Assembly: GCF_900102685.1 (NCBI RefSeq)
Contig: NZ_FMZA01000006.1
Coordinates: forward strand, 1 to 64,000
Direction of reading: 5' to 3'
Source of the DNA: Melghirimyces thermohalophilus
GTDB lineage: Bacteria > Bacillota > Bacilli > Thermoactinomycetales > DSM-45169
Length of the DNA: 64,000 bases
Part shown: in pieces, positions 9,105 through 17,518 of the stretch
How positions within the stretch are numbered: the stretch's first letter is position 1
How the letters are laid out: every line of letters begins with the position of its first letter
The notes under the pieces: model-generated
Database searches by the model: none
The model's input: only the letters and a program-made list of their open reading frames with translations
What the model was told of the DNA's origin: nothing
Translations under genes and position numbers: made by a program

Positions 9105-10089
9105 CCCGACCGTGCTGATCGTTTTGGTCGTTGTCCTGGCCCTCATTTTTGATTTCACCAACGGTTGGAACGACTCGGCCAACGCGATCGCCACCGTGAT
9201 CGGGACGCGGACCCTGACCCCGCTGAAAGCGGTTTTGTTGGCTGCCGTGCTCAATTTGGCTGGTGCCTTTTTTTCCACTGCCGTTGCCAAAACGATCGGG
9301 GAAGATATCGTCGACCCGAACCACGTGACCATGATGGTGATTGTCGCCACCCTTTTGGCGGCTATTATCTGGAATACAGTGATGACGCTGTTGGGACTTC
9401 CGGTTAGTGCTTCTCACGGTTTGATCGGCTCCTTGATCGGAGCGGCCATCGCTTACAAAGGTTTGGCTGTGATTAAAGCCAGCGGTGTCGGGATGATTTT
9501 ACTCGCCCTCTTGATTTCTCCTTTGTTAGGGGGGGCTTTGGCGTGGCTTCTGATGAAACTGATTCGGGAAGTATTCCGCAACACCGCTCCCTCGAAAGTG
9601 AAACGGATTTTCCGTCCTCTTCAGATATTGTCTGCTTCCTTCATGGCCTTCAGTCACGGGACCTCTGATGCGCAGAAAGCAATGGGAATCATTACGCTGG
9701 CCCTTTTTGCCGGTGGGTTTGTAGACAGCATCGAGGTGCCCTTCTGGGTGATCCTGTCTGCCGGTTTGGCGATGGCCTTAGGAACGGCGATCGGCGGCTG
9801 GCGGGTGATTAAGACCTTGGGTATGCGTCTCAATCACCTGGAGACGCCTCACGGCTTCGCTGCGGAAACGGCAGCGGCTGCCCTTTTGGCCACCATCGCC
9901 AAAGTGGGAGTTCCGGTGAGTACCACCCATACCATTACCGGCTCCATCATCGGGGTTGGCGCAGCGGAACGGGTGAAAGGAATCCGCTGGGGTATTGCCG
10001 GGAAGATTTTGTATGCCTGGATCTTTACCCTTCCGGGTACAGCATTGATGGGTTGGCTCTTCTATCAGGTGCTCAAAGTGTTGGATTAA
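9097..10089 (+). CDS. pit: inorganic phosphate transporter, PiT family
   Basis: The 330-residue membrane protein is of the low-affinity, metal-phosphate/H+ symporter family. The two inverted-repeat signatures are visible: NGWNDSANAIATVIGTRTL near residue 20 and FSHGTSDAQKAMGII near 190. Nine to ten hydrophobic segments surround them. The length is usual for the short bacterial Pit type. The ATG at 9097 lies inside the last codons of the DUF47 gene. A hairpin terminator follows 18 nt after the stop. Confidence 0.95.
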   Translation: MLDPTVLIVLVVVLALIFDFTNGWNDSANAIATVIGTRTLTPLKAVLLAAVLNLAGAFFSTAVAKTIGEDIVDPNHVTMMVIVATLLAAIIWNTVMTLLGLPVSASHGLIGSLIGAAIAYKGLAVIKASGVGMILLALLISPLLGGALAWLLMKLIREVFRNTAPSKVKRIFRPLQILSASFMAFSHGTSDAQKAMGIITLALFAGGFVDSIEVPFWVILSAGLAMALGTAIGGWRVIKTLGMRLNHLETPHGFAAETAAAALLATIAKVGVPVSTTHTITGSIIGVGAAERVKGIRWGIAGKILYAWIFTLPGTALMGWLFYQVLKVLD

Positions 10090-10106
10090 CAGGGAAACGA
10101 ACAGGA

Positions 10107-10134
10107 AAATCCCTCCCCTACGGGAGGGATTATT
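10107..10134 (+). terminator. terminator of the DUF47-pit operon
   Basis: ATCCCTCCC pairs with GGGAGGGAT across CTAC. The T-rich tail is short (TTATTAT). It is shared with the convergent gene ending at 10139. Confidence 0.65.
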
Positions 10135-10138
10135 ATGC

Positions 10139-11044
10139 TCAAACGAGAGGTTCGGCGAGATGATTCGTCAGATTGGCATCGCATGCTTTCCCCGTATCAT
10201 AGGAGATGTTGCCGATGGTTCGCTCCAGGGTGGATAAAGGGAGCGTCCCTTTCCAGTAACTGTCGGCCTGTCGGAGGAAGAGGACGGCCTCGTCGAGAGC
10301 GGTTGCCCACAGGTCAAGGAAACTTTCTCGATGTTTCTCCCCAGGGATCGCAGGGTGGGACCACTCCCGACCTGATTCGTTTAGATAGTCGGTGTCGGTG
10401 CGAATGGGTCGATAACGGAAGGGGCCGATCTTTCCGAAAGTGAGCAGCCACTTGATGCCCAGAGGGTCGTGAAAGAGGCGGAGGGCTCGTTTCATATCCC
10501 GATAGGCTTGATTCCAATGGGTGGGCAAAACCATTTCTGTCTCTTGCGGAAAATGCTGTTGAGCGATTCCCGCCAAAACCTCCACCCATTGTCGGGGAAG
10601 GGATTCGCCCACATCGATGCGGGTGAAAGCGGGGGTTTTCCAGGTTTGAATGCCTTCCATTCGCTCGGCTAGCAGGGTGTCAATAATCACCTCCAGTTTT
10701 TGATGCTTATATCTGCGATAGCCGGCCCAGTAATGGATATAGGGATGGGTATTCCGGTCCAGCACGTGGTGTGTCAAAAAGCCGGCCACATAACTGCGCA
10801 TGCCGGGGTGCTCGCCAACAGCCTGAATCAAGTCGACCAGAAACGGTCCACAGTGATTCCGGTGAATGGCGAAGCCCAGTCTTTTTACCGCATCATTCCG
10901 CTTCCAAGGCCAGAAGTTATGGTAGAGGAGAACATCTGGCCCTTGGCATCCCAGCTCAAAGGGGCCCCAGTGTTTGGGTTCGGAAAACCCTGCTTCACTC
11001 AGCGCCTCTCTGCCGAACAGAATGTGGCTCCACAGATAGGGCAT
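10139..11044 (-). CDS. zinc-dependent phospholipase C-like family protein
   Basis: The 301-residue protein resembles the zinc-dependent phospholipase C / S1-P1 nuclease-like fold. The histidine-rich metal site can be seen in YLWSHILFG, GFAIHRNHCG (~65) and FLTHHVLDRNTHPYIHY (~95-110), which has the H-x3-D-type spacing. There is no signal peptide, so it is probably cytoplasmic, unlike secreted PlcB enzymes. The third in-frame start (ATG 11044) is preferred because AAAGGAG is 8 nt upstream; the first two starts would sit on the site. It is a single gene. The substrate is unknown. Confidence 0.8.
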   Translation of the reverse strand: MPYLWSHILFGREALSEAGFSEPKHWGPFELGCQGPDVLLYHNFWPWKRNDAVKRLGFAIHRNHCGPFLVDLIQAVGEHPGMRSYVAGFLTHHVLDRNTHPYIHYWAGYRRYKHQKLEVIIDTLLAERMEGIQTWKTPAFTRIDVGESLPRQWVEVLAGIAQQHFPQETEMVLPTHWNQAYRDMKRALRLFHDPLGIKWLLTFGKIGPFRYRPIRTDTDYLNESGREWSHPAIPGEKHRESFLDLWATALDEAVLFLRQADSYWKGTLPLSTLERTIGNISYDTGKACDANLTNHLAEPLV

Positions 11045-11222
11045 GGGCATCACTCCTTTGTTGTAAAGGGTGGAACCTGCTTGGAGATGGTGCTGTAAAA
11101 TTTCGACCCTTCAGTATTCGGTCCCTTTTTTCATAGGACCAAAAAGGGATGTCCGGTTGGGTCGAGTCTGCTAAGCATGGTATATTGATAAGGATATTCC
11201 AGTGACATGGGAGGGCATGCAT

Positions 11223-12053
11223 GTGACAACGTTGGAGACGGCCATTAACGCAGCGCGAGAGGCTGGGGCGCTGATCCGGGAAAAAGCGGCAACAACCAAG
11301 CAGGTACAGTTTAAGTCATCTGCCCATGACCTGGTAACTCAAGTGGATCAAGCGGCGGAGGCGATGATTCGGAAGAGGATTCTGGAGAATCATCCCGAGC
11401 ATGCCATCCTGGGAGAAGAAGGGGTCGCAGCCGGAGTGGATGCCTCCAAGGCCGCCCTGGAAGAAAATCGATCCCATGAACACTTGTGGATTGTAGATCC
11501 CATTGATGGGACAACCAATTTTGTCCATGGGTTTCCGATGTTTTGCGTGTCGATCGCCTATGCCCATCATCAAAAAGTGACCACAGCTGTCATCTACGAT
11601 CCCATGCGAGATGAGCTGTTTACCGCAGAGAAAGGGAGGGGAGCTTTTCTCGGGAACCGTTCGATCCAGGTGAGTTCCGAGAAGGTACTGGAAGAAAGTT
11701 TAGTGGCGACTGGCTTTCCATCCGGTGATCGAGGAGTTCGGAGGCGGAATGTGGAGAGGATCCTGAAGATATCTCCCCGTTGCCGCAATCTGCGGGCCGG
11801 GGGATCGGCCGCTCTCCATCTCGCTTATGTGGCTTGCGGTCGGTTGAGTGCATTTTGGGAACTGGAGCTGAATGCCTGGGATCTGGCCGCCGGCAGTCTG
11901 TTGGTGGAAGAGGCCGGCGGAAAGGTGAGCGATACAGCGGGGAGCCCCTACGATATCGGTGTCCGCCATATACTTGCCAGCAACGGCCGTATCCATTCGC
12001 TGTTGTTAGATGAGTTGAAAGAAGCGGGTGCCACCGGGTTTGAAGAGCTATGA
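11223..12053 (+). CDS. inositol monophosphatase family protein
   Basis: The 276-residue enzyme is of the Mg2+-dependent inositol monophosphatase (SuhB-like) superfamily. It has the metal-binding Glu in ILGEEG (~65), motif WIVDPIDGTTNFVHGFP (~90), and the second motif WDLAAGSLLVEEAGG (~210). The substrate could be inositol phosphate, a nucleotide phosphate or a sugar phosphate; the sequence alone does not decide. The GTG at 11223 follows GGGAGGG with about 6 nt spacing; the ATG at 11217 is too close. It is followed by pepV and is probably in the same transcript. Confidence 0.92.
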   Translation: MTTLETAINAAREAGALIREKAATTKQVQFKSSAHDLVTQVDQAAEAMIRKRILENHPEHAILGEEGVAAGVDASKAALEENRSHEHLWIVDPIDGTTNFVHGFPMFCVSIAYAHHQKVTTAVIYDPMRDELFTAEKGRGAFLGNRSIQVSSEKVLEESLVATGFPSGDRGVRRRNVERILKISPRCRNLRAGGSAALHLAYVACGRLSAFWELELNAWDLAAGSLLVEEAGGKVSDTAGSPYDIGVRHILASNGRIHSLLLDELKEAGATGFEEL

Positions 12054-12076
12054 AGGATGAGAAGGAGGAACGGGAT

Positions 12077-13507
12077 TTGTCGATCGCATGGTGGAAGGAG
12101 ATCGAGGTGTACCGGGAGCAGATGATGGAGTGCCTGACAGAGTTGTGCTCCATCGAGAGTGTATTGGATGAATCCACCGCGGGTCCGGCTGCTCCCTTCG
12201 GAAAAGGGATCGCTCAAGCCTTGGAGGTTATGCTGCAACTAGGGGAGAAGGAAGGTTTTATCACCAAAAACCTGGACGGGTATGCTGGACATGTGGAGTA
12301 CGGTCAGGGGGAGGAAATCGTCGGCGTCTTGGCCCACCTGGATGTAGTCCCGGCAGGGGATGGGTGGACTTCACCGCCTTTTGAGCCGGAGATTCGGGAA
12401 GGGAAGTTTTACGCCCGAGGAGCCCAAGACGACAAAGGGCCAGCGATGGCCGCTTTCTTCGCCCTGAAGTTGGTGAAGGATTTGGGACTCCCCCTTCATC
12501 GGAGAGTGCGCCTTATCCTGGGTACGGATGAGGAGAGTCGTTGGCGGGATATGGATCATTACTTCCAGCATGAACCGATGCCGGAGTTGGCCTTTACCCC
12601 AGACGGGGATTTTCCGATCATCCACGCGGAAAAAGGTTTGGTCGATCTGACCCTGTCCGGTCCGGTGGACAAGGTGTCCCAACTGGAGGAGGGTCAGTGG
12701 AAACTGGCCCGGTTGGAGGCCGGGCAGCGGGCGAACATGGTGCCTGATTTAGCAGCCGCCCGCCTGGAAGGGGAGGAAGATGTTTTTGGACTGAAAGAGG
12801 CCTTCCAGGACTATCTGATCACCCATCAGATCCGGGGGTATGCGGAAGAGGCGGACGATCACCTGAAGCTGATCGTGGAAGGGAAAGCCCACCACGGATC
12901 GGAGCCGGATCAGGGAGTCAACGCTGCTTGTCAGCTGGCCCGTTTCCTGGGACAACTCCATCTCGATGAAGCGGGTGCCCGCTATGTCTCTCTGATAAAC
13001 GACTGCTTGGACGGTGGTTGGTTCGGAGAAAAGCTGGAGATCGCCCAGGAGGATGATCGGGTGGGGCGTCTGACCGTCAATCCGGGGGTTTTTCGCTATG
13101 AGCCCGGGGAAGGGCAGTATCTGGAGCTCAATATTCGTTATCCCATCGCCGCTGACATGGAGACGATCCGGAGAAAAGTGGAAGAAAAGCTAGATTCCTA
13201 CGGGCTGTCTATCACCGATGTGGATCACAAGCCGGGTCACTATGTCGAGCCCGATCATCCCCTGATCCAGACGCTTCGCAAGGTGTATGAAGAACAGACA
13301 GGGGAATCAGGAGAACCCATCGCCATCGGCGGAGCCACCTACGCTCGGGCCCTTCGACCTGGTGTCGTGTTCGGCCCCCTGTTTCCGGGCCATCTGGAGC
13401 GGGCTCACCAAAAAGATGAGTTTATCGATGTGGAGCAACTGATGCAAGCAGCTGCTTTGTACGCCCAGGCCATTTATGAATTGGCTAATAGAGGGAAGAA
13501 CGATTGA
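12077..13507 (+). CDS. pepV: M20 family dipeptidase (PepV-like)
   Basis: The 476-residue enzyme is a dinuclear zinc aminopeptidase/dipeptidase of the PepV type. The zinc-site motifs are HLDVVPAGDGW (~90), with the Asp after His; FYARGAQDDKGP (~115), with the bridging Asp; and GTDEESRWRDMDHY (~155), with the catalytic Glu pair. The C-terminal histidine probably lies near GPLFPGHLERAH. The TTG at 12077 has AGGAGG 8 nt upstream. An in-frame ATG at 12050 overlaps the upstream stop (ATGA), and coupled translation from there cannot be excluded. The enzyme cleaves dipeptides in the cytoplasm for amino-acid recycling. Confidence 0.92.
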   Translation: MSIAWWKEIEVYREQMMECLTELCSIESVLDESTAGPAAPFGKGIAQALEVMLQLGEKEGFITKNLDGYAGHVEYGQGEEIVGVLAHLDVVPAGDGWTSPPFEPEIREGKFYARGAQDDKGPAMAAFFALKLVKDLGLPLHRRVRLILGTDEESRWRDMDHYFQHEPMPELAFTPDGDFPIIHAEKGLVDLTLSGPVDKVSQLEEGQWKLARLEAGQRANMVPDLAAARLEGEEDVFGLKEAFQDYLITHQIRGYAEEADDHLKLIVEGKAHHGSEPDQGVNAACQLARFLGQLHLDEAGARYVSLINDCLDGGWFGEKLEIAQEDDRVGRLTVNPGVFRYEPGEGQYLELNIRYPIAADMETIRRKVEEKLDSYGLSITDVDHKPGHYVEPDHPLIQTLRKVYEEQTGESGEPIAIGGATYARALRPGVVFGPLFPGHLERAHQKDEFIDVEQLMQAAALYAQAIYELANRGKND

Positions 13508-14118
13508 ACGTGCACAGGGGAGCTGGTCTCCACTCAGGTGGTCACCCCCTGATCTTACTACTCCCTGGATAGCAACAAAGCTGGACTCGCGCGGTCTGCA
13601 CAGCCGGCTTGAGTCCCGGTATGGCTGGGAACGACCAACCTGGAGGGGGATGAAGAGGCAGACCGCAAACATCACGGCGGCCCAGTCAAAGCGGTTCTCG
13701 TCTATGCCCTCCGTCACTGCGAAACATAGCGCGAAGAATGGAGCCGACCGGAGATAGGGATCGGCGGCTTTGGCGAAAGTTTCACTGGTGGACGGGCTGG
13801 ATGAGGCGGTGGCTCGGTGACGCCTTGATGCAGGTGGCCCAGGCTCGTATTCCTTGTTGGAAGCTGGATCGCCGCTGGAGGTTGGATAACCTGGAGGTGT
13901 GGCAGACCACAGAAGTGGGGTATCAGCGACTGTTGGATGGAAGCCGGACTGCCGATCATACTCCTTGATCGCCCAGTGACGGTTCGGGCTGTCAACGTAT
14001 CCTGCACAAACATCACCGGGAGCGTGAGGCGATGCGGATAGCGCCAAATCCTGCACGCCCGCCTGGGAGAAAATCATGCTTAAGTGATCGTCGTGGCACG
14101 GGAGGAGGTGGATATGTT
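13508..14118. other. 610 bp without a confident gene
   Basis: Several overlapping frames are open on both strands, but none has a ribosome site with a recognisable product. On the minus strand around 13640-13740 one frame reads as two short hydrophobic stretches joined by TEGIDENRFDW, which could be a relic of a small membrane protein. On the plus strand 13738-13968 reads as a Trp/Arg-rich peptide. Neither can be assigned. The stretch may be a decayed gene. Confidence 0.3.
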
Positions 14119-14760
14119 TTGCCGGAAGATCCTGAAGGTCCGGTAGAAATGCTGGACATTGTTGACGCCGATTTAAATATCGTCGGCACCGCCGATCGGG
14201 AGCAGGTCCATCAGGAAGGATTTTGGCACCAGACCTTTCACTGTTGGCTCTTTCGCCGGGAGGAGGGAGCGATTCGCCTCCTGTTTCAGCTCAGACACCC
14301 CCATCGCATCGCCAACCCGGATCGCCTCGATGTGACCGCAGCCGGTCACATCGTTCACGGTGAGGAGCCGAGGGACGGTGTGCGGGAACTGGAGGAAGAG
14401 CTGGGCCTTCGTGTCGATCCCGATGAATTGATCTCCCTCGGTGTCTGGGCGGAGGAGATGGATCTGAACCAGGGGTGGATCGATCGGGAGTACCGTCACG
14501 TCCATCTGTATGAGTGCCGTCAGCCTCTTTCCACCTTCCATCTCCAACCGGAAGAGGTATCCGGTCTGTTCGAAGCGGATCTGGAGGAAGTCCGTCACCT
14601 GTTGACCGGGGAACAAAAGACGGTCGACCTTTCCGGCTGGGTACTGCGGGAAGACGGGAGCCGACAGGAAGAAACCAGGCGGGTGACTAGTCAGGATTTT
14701 GTCCCCCACTCGCCCGGTTATTACCGGATGGTGTTCGATGCTCTCCGCCGGTACGAATAA
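14119..14760 (+). CDS. Nudix hydrolase, isopentenyl-diphosphate isomerase-like subgroup
   Basis: The protein is ~213 residues. It begins with the typical MLDIVDADLNIVGTADREQV and HQTFHCWLF segments of the IDI-like Nudix group, followed by the Nudix box GHIVHGEEPRDGV-RELEEELGL near residue 75-95. The catalytic RExxEE glutamates are intact; the box has one residue fewer between the first Glu and the Arg than the textbook pattern, as in some members. The substrate is unknown. The start is uncertain: TTG 14119 has GGAGGAGG ~10 nt upstream, while ATG 14149 has only AAGG. The upstream extension to 14032 has no support. Confidence 0.85.
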   Translation: MPEDPEGPVEMLDIVDADLNIVGTADREQVHQEGFWHQTFHCWLFRREEGAIRLLFQLRHPHRIANPDRLDVTAAGHIVHGEEPRDGVRELEEELGLRVDPDELISLGVWAEEMDLNQGWIDREYRHVHLYECRQPLSTFHLQPEEVSGLFEADLEEVRHLLTGEQKTVDLSGWVLREDGSRQEETRRVTSQDFVPHSPGYYRMVFDALRRYE

Positions 14761-14963
14761 GGATTCCCACACAGACACCGTACGAGTCTCGAATGGTGTC
14801 TGTGCTTTATTTTCAGGATGGCGAGATCGGGAGTATGATTTTTGGATGGATAGTCGGTGCTGTGATAGTGGTTTCATGAGCGACGGGTCCGGTGGAGGCC
14901 GTCTTCGTCGTTTGCCCGTTATTCAAATTGACGTTAAATCAAGGAGCATTGTTGGCGGCGATG

Positions 14964-15216
14964 TTACGCGTCGTGGGTCCAGGGGCCGATCCACAACATC
15001 TTCGGTCCTCCGTAAGTGTGGTAGGCGTTCAACGTCCACCAGCCGGGGGACACTCAGGTACTCATCGTAATAACGAGGCGTCCGTTTATCATAGGTAAGC
15101 GAAGCATCAATATAGGGTATTTGCCATCTCTCTGGGGCCGGTAGACATCGGCACGGAGAAGGATGCCATCGGATAATCGACAATCGACATCGTATTCGAC
15201 GAAAGCATCACGTTTG
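14964..15216 (-). pseudogene. remnant of a CocE/NonD family hydrolase
   Basis: Three minus-strand pieces in different frames match successive parts of CocE/NonD (X-Pro dipeptidyl-peptidase-like) hydrolases. An N-terminal piece reads VEYDVDCRLSDGILLRADVY (about 15140-15205), then KYPILMLRLP. After a frameshift near 15090 comes YDKRTPRYYDEYLSVP. After a second shift and a deletion comes GGPKMLWIGPWTHD (about 14965-15010), where GPWTH is the family's signature near the catalytic Asp/His. Intact enzymes have 500-650 residues; under 100 remain. The gene is clearly dead. Confidence 0.7.
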
Positions 15217-15227
15217 CCCCTGTTGTT

Positions 15228-15254
15228 AAGCACCTGGCAGAACGCCAGGTGCTT
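15228..15254. terminator. long perfect hairpin after the opuC operon
   Basis: AAGCACCTGGC pairs with GCCAGGTGCTT across five bases, 9 nt past the opuCD stop. No T run follows on either strand. It may be a 3'-end-stabilising or weak termination element. Confidence 0.5.
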
Positions 15255-15262
15255 GATGATCG

Positions 15263-15916
15263 TCACACTTTGGAAGATTTGATGGGATGAAATTTGCGTT
15301 CCAGCCAGCCCATCAACAAATCGGCGATGATCGCCATCAAGGCAGTGGGGAAGGCTCCGGCTAAAATGATGGGGGTGCCGTCGGTGGCGTTGGTGCCGCG
15401 CATAATAATTTCCCCCAAACCGCCGGCACCGACGAAGGCACCGATGGCGGCAATCCCGATGCCGACGACCAGTGCGGTCCGCAGTCCAGCCATGATCACA
15501 CTGATGGCCAGCGGTAGTTCAACCATCCGCAAGAGTTGAAAACGGGTCATTCCAGTGGCATATCCCGCCTCGATAACCGTTTTGTCCACTTCTTTCATAC
15601 CGACGTAGGTGTTTTGCGTGATCGGCAGGATGGAGTACAGCATCAGCGTCACTACGACGGTGGTGGAGCCCAGCCCCATCACAATCATCAACACGGCCAG
15701 AGCACCCAGTGAGGGGATCGTTTGAATGATATTACCGAGAGACAGCACCCAGCCGCTCAACCGGCTGTATTTGGCAATCAAGATGCCCAGGGGAATGGAA
15801 ATCAGGGCTGCAAAAAATACCCCGTATGCGGCCATGAGAAAGTGGCGGATAAATTGTTCCCCGATATATGCGCTGTTCTGTGAAACATAGATGATCAGTT
15901 GCTCCCAGGTTTCCAT
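15263..15916 (-). CDS. opuCD: glycine betaine/carnitine ABC transporter permease OpuCD
   Basis: The 217-residue permease has five to six membrane segments. The ABC permease EAA loop is around VIEAGYATGMTRFQLLRMVELPLA (~120-140; EAGYATGM is the key part). The C-terminal GGLGEIIMRG is typical of the OpuBD/OpuCD group. The ATG at 15916 overlaps the opuCC stop (TGATG) and has GGGGGGAA upstream. It is last in the opuCA-CB-CC-CD order, the same as in Bacillus. Confidence 0.93.
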   Translation of the reverse strand: METWEQLIIYVSQNSAYIGEQFIRHFLMAAYGVFFAALISIPLGILIAKYSRLSGWVLSLGNIIQTIPSLGALAVLMIVMGLGSTTVVVTLMLYSILPITQNTYVGMKEVDKTVIEAGYATGMTRFQLLRMVELPLAISVIMAGLRTALVVGIGIAAIGAFVGAGGLGEIIMRGTNATDGTPIILAGAFPTALMAIIADLLMGWLERKFHPIKSSKV

Positions 15917-16842
15917 CAGGAATCTTCCCCCCTGCTGCCTTCAAAATAATCGTGTTCCTCCAGAAACTGCCGGGCCACTTTTTCTGGGCTCTGCAATTTC
16001 ACATCGACGAGATAATTCAACTCCTGCATTTTTTCCGTGGAGATGGTGCCGGCCAGTTTTTCGGTGATGTCCCGAATCTGCGGATGCTCTTTGAGCACTT
16101 CGTTTCGGATCACAGGGGACGCGTCATAGGGCGGGAAAAACCGGCGGTCATCCTTCAACACTTTCAGGTCGTACTCATTGATGCGGCCATCGGAGGAATA
16201 TGCGAGCACCGCATCCATGTGGCCGCTGGCCACCGCCTCATAAACCAACCCTACACTCATCGGGTACACTTCCCCGAAGGAAAAGTAGGTTTTCTTAAAG
16301 CCATCATAGCCATCCCCTTTTCGGTTCACCCAGGCATTATCCACCCCAAATCTCATTTCAACAGCATAGGGTTCCAGGTCGGAGATGGTTTCGATCCCTT
16401 TTTCTTTGGCAAATTCTTTGGTGACCGCCACTGAATAACTATTTTCAAACCCGTAGGATTTCGCCCATGTCTGGTCAAATCGTTGCTGGAACTCCCTCTG
16501 TACAATATTCATCGCCTTATCAGGGTCGGTGACCGGATCCATTCCCAGGGCACCGGCCAGATCAGTGCCCGTGTAACGGGTGGCGGTGATGTCGAGATCA
16601 TCGGTGGTCATGCCCTGATGTTGGAGAATGGATGATCCCAATTGGGTGACCAGTTCTGTATTTAAATCGGTTTCCCGTTCGATCATGATCGACAACATTT
16701 CGCCGAGGATCTCCGATTCGGCTGTACCCAGGGTCCCGATCCGAATCGTATTTTCCGCGGAGCCGGCAAGTCCCGGAAGGGCACAGCCTGATGTGATCAA
16801 CAAGGTGAAAGCGGTGAATAGATGGAGCAACTTCTTTTTCAT
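15916..16842 (-). CDS. opuCC: osmoprotectant-binding lipoprotein OpuCC
   Basis: The 308-residue lipoprotein captures glycine betaine, carnitine or choline outside the membrane and hands it to OpuCB/CD. The N-terminus is a signal peptide ending in lipobox LITSGCA, so Cys ~19 is lipidated. The mature part has the OpuAC-like substrate-binding fold with IRIGTLGTAESEILGEML at the start and YPMSVGLVYEAVASGHMDAV in the second lobe. The ATG at 16842 has GGGAG 9 nt upstream; the TTG at 16851 is too close to that site. Confidence 0.94.
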   Translation of the reverse strand: MKKKLLHLFTAFTLLITSGCALPGLAGSAENTIRIGTLGTAESEILGEMLSIMIERETDLNTELVTQLGSSILQHQGMTTDDLDITATRYTGTDLAGALGMDPVTDPDKAMNIVQREFQQRFDQTWAKSYGFENSYSVAVTKEFAKEKGIETISDLEPYAVEMRFGVDNAWVNRKGDGYDGFKKTYFSFGEVYPMSVGLVYEAVASGHMDAVLAYSSDGRINEYDLKVLKDDRRFFPPYDASPVIRNEVLKEHPQIRDITEKLAGTISTEKMQELNYLVDVKLQSPEKVARQFLEEHDYFEGSRGEDS

Positions 16843-16860
16843 AGATGTCAACTCCCGTTA

Positions 16861-17505
16861 TCAAAGGGTTTGGTAGGTTTCTTTCCAACCTTTCGGAGTC
16901 AGTTTCTTTTCGATTACGGACAGAAGCCCGTTGGCCAACAGAGCCAAAATCGTCGCTGGCACGGTGCCTGCCACAATCAACTCCGGCTGGTAAAGGTTCA
17001 TGCCGTCAAAGATAAAATCGCCGAGACCACCGCCGCCGATAAAGGCAGCGAGGGATGCCCAACCGATCAAATAGACGGTGGAAAGACGAATCCCAGCCAT
17101 GATCACGGGGAGGGCCAGGGGAAGCTCGATTTTCACGATAGATTCCCATTGGTTCATGCCCATTCCTTTACCGGCTTCCAGCACATTTTGGTCCACATTT
17201 TTAACTCCGGTATAGGTGTTTCGCAAAATCGGAAGCAGGGAGTAGACGAACAAGGCGATGATCGCAGGAAATTTACCAACCCCCATGAGCGGAATAAAGA
17301 AAGCGAGAATGGCAAGGCTGGGGATTGTTTGCAAGATCCCGACCAAGGAGATGAGTCGATCAGCCAGTTTCGGTATCCTCGTAAAGAGAATGCCGAGCGG
17401 AACAGCTACAAGAACACCCAGGAGGATCGCTATGCCGGAGATGGTCAAGTGTTCCCAGGTTTTGATGAGCAGCTCCTGGCCATGTTTTGAGAAAAATTCC
17501 ATCAT
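16861..17505 (-). CDS. opuCB: glycine betaine/carnitine ABC transporter permease OpuCB
   Basis: The 214-residue permease is paralogous to OpuCD. It has about five membrane segments, the EAA region VLEAGKGMGMNQWESIVKIE, and the ending GGGGLGDFIFDGMN-type loop. The ATG at 17505 has GGAGGG 8 nt upstream. The apparent upstream extension overlaps opuCA out of frame and is not coding. It lies 13 nt after opuCA and 18 nt before opuCC, within one operon. Confidence 0.93.
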   Translation of the reverse strand: MMEFFSKHGQELLIKTWEHLTISGIAILLGVLVAVPLGILFTRIPKLADRLISLVGILQTIPSLAILAFFIPLMGVGKFPAIIALFVYSLLPILRNTYTGVKNVDQNVLEAGKGMGMNQWESIVKIELPLALPVIMAGIRLSTVYLIGWASLAAFIGGGGLGDFIFDGMNLYQPELIVAGTVPATILALLANGLLSVIEKKLTPKGWKETYQTL

Positions 17506-17518
17506 GACAGCTTCCCTC

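Noticed and set aside
8499-9350. 283-codon open frame on the minus strand
   Set aside because: It is antisense to the DUF47 and pit genes and shows His/Gln-rich shadow composition without motifs.
13307-14077. 256-codon minus-strand frame
   Set aside because: Its C-terminal part is antisense to pepV, it has no ribosome site, and only a short piece looks protein-like.
14336-14410. Nudix box one residue shorter than the textbook spacing
   Set aside because: The catalytic RExxEE residues are intact and, as far as I recall, related IDI-like Nudix proteins show the same spacing, so it is not a defect.
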